Of a stretch of DNA of 7,986 nt, positions 6,538 through 7,986 are shown piece after piece. A program made the translations under genes and the position numbers. The notes under the pieces were generated by a model. The model did not search any database, was not told the DNA's origin, and saw only the letters and a program-made list of their open reading frames with translations. The stretch covers positions 1 through 7,986 of the forward strand of contig JACMQE010000314.1 of assembly GCA_014377145.1 (NCBI GenBank), in the 5' to 3' direction. The stretch is from Glaciimonas sp. GTDB lineage: Bacteria > Pseudomonadota > Gammaproteobacteria > Burkholderiales > Burkholderiaceae. How positions within the stretch are numbered: position 1 is the stretch's first letter; the number at the start of each line of letters is the position of its first letter.

Positions 6538-7757
6538 TTAACCCCCGCGTGCTACACGCACGGCACGTCCCAAATCAATCACCGACATCGCATAAAAAAG
6601 CTGCGATTATATTTGGTAATGGCGAAGAAGTTATCCGTGCCAAGCCAATGTTCGGTCGGTGCTGTGCCATTTTGTAAATCCACTAGGCCAAATAACAGAT
6701 TGCCAAAAGCGGAGCCAGACAGGCCCGCTGTTGGCACCACGCCTGCGGTAGTTAGCTCATCCAGCGAAAATTTTGCTTCCAAGCCTTGTCCGATAAAATG
6801 CTTGCCATTGATTTTCGTGGGTGGTGTCAGTGGCGACTGTTGCTGGGAAAGCAATGAGTTCGCCAGTTCTCCAGCCATCGACTTGTAGATAGTATGGGAC
6901 ACTGCTGATCGCATCTACCGGAGATTTACGCAAATCAATTTTGCCATCGCCATCAAAATCAACGGCGTACTAACGTATGCTGCTAGGCATAAATTGTGGC
7001 CAGCCTATTGCTCCTGCGTAAGAACCGAGCATTGAGAATGGATCGATGTTCGATTCACGTGCGAACACCAATGTGCTTTCTAATTCTTTGCAAAAAACCC
7101 CCATATGGTCATCACGCGTCGGTGTATTAGGATAATCGAATGCTAAAGTCGTAATCGCATCCATCACACGGAAATTGCCTGTATTGCGACCGAACACTGT
7201 TCGATCCCAAGGATACCAACAATAATTTCAGCTGGAACGCCATATGTGGCTTCGGCTCGTGTTAGCGCATCAGCATAGGTATCCCAGAATTTTACACCAG
7301 CATTGATACGGACCGGTTCGACGAAACGCGCCCGATAGACTACCCAATTCTTCGGTTTTTTTGGTGGTCCCGGCTTCATTAGCTGGATCGCCCTGTCGAT
7401 ATATCGCGTTTTATTGAACACCGTCTCCATTCCAGCGCGGGTGAAGCCGTGCTTGGCCACCATCTCATTAGTAAAAACAGAGACGGTTTTCCATGGCACA
7501 AAATTTGCGAACTCGCTATCGGCACCATTAGACGACGTAACGCCCGAATCTACCAATCTAGGCTTCGGCACAGCGGCGGCAACGGGATTGTTTGGTAGCG
7601 CTGCCACAGCTGCTGTGGTTCCTGCATTAACCTCATTAGAAGGCGGATTAATGACGCAAGCGGCCGTCAACAGGGCGAGGCAAAGCGTTGCGTAAAGCCG
7701 GGTACGGGGCAATGAAGGAAAGGGCAATTTGACAGCAATGATAAATTTTATAGACAT
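6538..7757 (-). pseudogene. mltB: mltB pseudogene: membrane-bound lytic murein transglycosylase B
   Basis: The gene can be read end to end across four frame segments and would encode about 405 residues. The intact enzyme is a periplasmic outer-membrane lipoprotein that cleaves peptidoglycan to 1,6-anhydro-muropeptides. The N-terminus carries a signal peptide ending LLTAAC with lipid-acceptor Cys34. GVPAEIIVGILGIE ends in the expected catalytic Glu (codon 7202-7200). Lesions in reading order: (1) GAAACA has become GAACA at about 7198-7202, a 1-base loss one codon after that Glu; (2) after LGSYAGAIGWPQFMPSSIR an in-frame TAG at 6972-6970 replaces a Lys/Gln codon, followed by the intact EF-hand-like DFDGDGKIDL; (3) an extra T in a TTTT run (complement of 6795-6798), before FIGQGLEAKFSLDEL; (4) a missing T in a T-run (complement of 6594-6599), after DNFFAITKYNRSFF. 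The true end would read AMSVIDLGRAVRVARGG, TAA at 6540-6538. It is certainly non-functional as read. Confidence 0.95.
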
Positions 7758-7864
7758 TGAGATAGCAGAGGGGTAAGTTTTTTTAAGTTGGCTTTTTAAT
7801 AATACTAGTAAAATCGCGTTAGAAGCTATTCAAAATCTTTCTAACCCCTCATCAAAAGCAAAAC

Positions 7865-7886
7865 GAGGAAAGCTAGAGGAAAGCTA
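7865..7886. repeat. Perfect 11-bp tandem duplication
   Basis: GAGGAAAGCTA occurs twice with no gap (7865-7875 and 7876-7886). The exact identity suggests a recent slippage duplication. It lies upstream of the mltB remnant and 12 bp before a second, unrelated tandem duplication. Confidence 0.95.
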
Positions 7887-7897
7887 AATTGACAAAT

Positions 7898-7933
7898 AAA
7901 AGGCTGGTGTTGAGTAAAAGGCTAGTGTTGAGT
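7898..7933. repeat. 18-bp tandem duplication, one mismatch
   Basis: AAAAGGCTGGTGTTGAGT (7898-7915) is followed directly by AAAAGGCTAGTGTTGAGT (7916-7933); the copies differ at one base. A single later substitution after duplication explains it. Two copies do not make a functional array, and there is no CRISPR-like spacing. Confidence 0.95.
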
Positions 7934-7986
7934 TTTCTCTCGCAGTTTTTCCACATTCTCCTGCACTTTTCAAGCCAGACAAAAAA

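Larger units (their letters stand above)
7758..7986. other. Region upstream of mltB, no gene seen
   Basis: No supportable gene in these 229 bases. There is no clear Shine-Dalgarno sequence before the mltB ATG. Possible mltB promoter elements on the minus strand are poor. A 7-bp inverted repeat GTTAGAA (7818-7824) / TTCTAAC (7839-7845) is present. A consensus TTGACA at 7889-7894 on the plus strand lacks a good -10 at standard spacing. Two tandem duplications lie at 7865-7933 and are listed separately. Confidence 0.4.

Noticed and set aside
7414..7695. Plus-strand 93-codon open frame opposite mltB
   Set aside because: Antisense shadow of the mltB signal-peptide and linker region.
7865..7933. 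Possible CRISPR or iteron array at the right end
   Set aside because: Only two copies each of two unrelated units, directly abutting with no spacers.

Overview
The window looks like a piece of a betaproteobacterial (Burkholderiales, Oxalobacteraceae- or Burkholderiaceae-like) genome undergoing reduction. From memory of the group, the usual gene order is lapB - ugd - rfaE1/hldA - rfaD/hldD - cysM - mltB. Most of that order is recognisable here, but one member is missing and two are broken. The moderate-to-low G+C, long AT-rich spacers and decayed but still alignable genes suggest a lineage that recently became host-restricted or otherwise relaxed. The genus cannot be named from sequence reading alone.

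Layout. 1-59 is the last 18 codons of a probable lapB. 306-1688 is an intact UDP-glucose 6-dehydrogenase (ugd), followed after 13 bp by an intact heptose-7-phosphate kinase (rfaE1/hldA, 1702-2673). The expected hldD is absent. In its place lie about 690 bp (2674-3361) without a convincing complete gene. They hold a perfect 22-bp-arm palindrome and an 87-codon start-less reading frame that looks like the tail of a lost protein. 3362-4257 is a cysM (O-acetylserine sulfhydrylase B) pseudogene with a lost start codon, several indels and a damaged cofactor loop. It is followed on the opposite strand by a small intact XRE-like DNA-binding protein (4346-4675), an AT-rich gap (4676-5030) and an intact DUF1415 protein (5031-5624). 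An intact YaeQ-family protein (5876-6412) is on the + strand. Convergent to it is an mltB (lytic transglycosylase B) pseudogene (7757-6538, minus) with three frameshifts and one nonsense codon. The right end (7758-7986) carries two neighbouring tandem duplications.

How the parts fit. LapB, Ugd and HldA all serve the cell envelope: control of LPS synthesis, UDP-glucuronate supply and ADP-heptose synthesis. Keeping hldA open while hldD is gone from its normal place leaves the heptose pathway apparently incomplete locally. Loss of cysM and mltB removes one route to cysteine and one murein hydrolase; both often have paralogues elsewhere.

The main signal is the mutational style. Most small lesions are homopolymer slips or short tandem duplications (CT, GTGAA, 11 bp, 18 bp), while four neighbouring genes remain perfectly open. 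I found no tRNA, rRNA, CRISPR array or identifiable transposase, and no convincing new multi-gene system.
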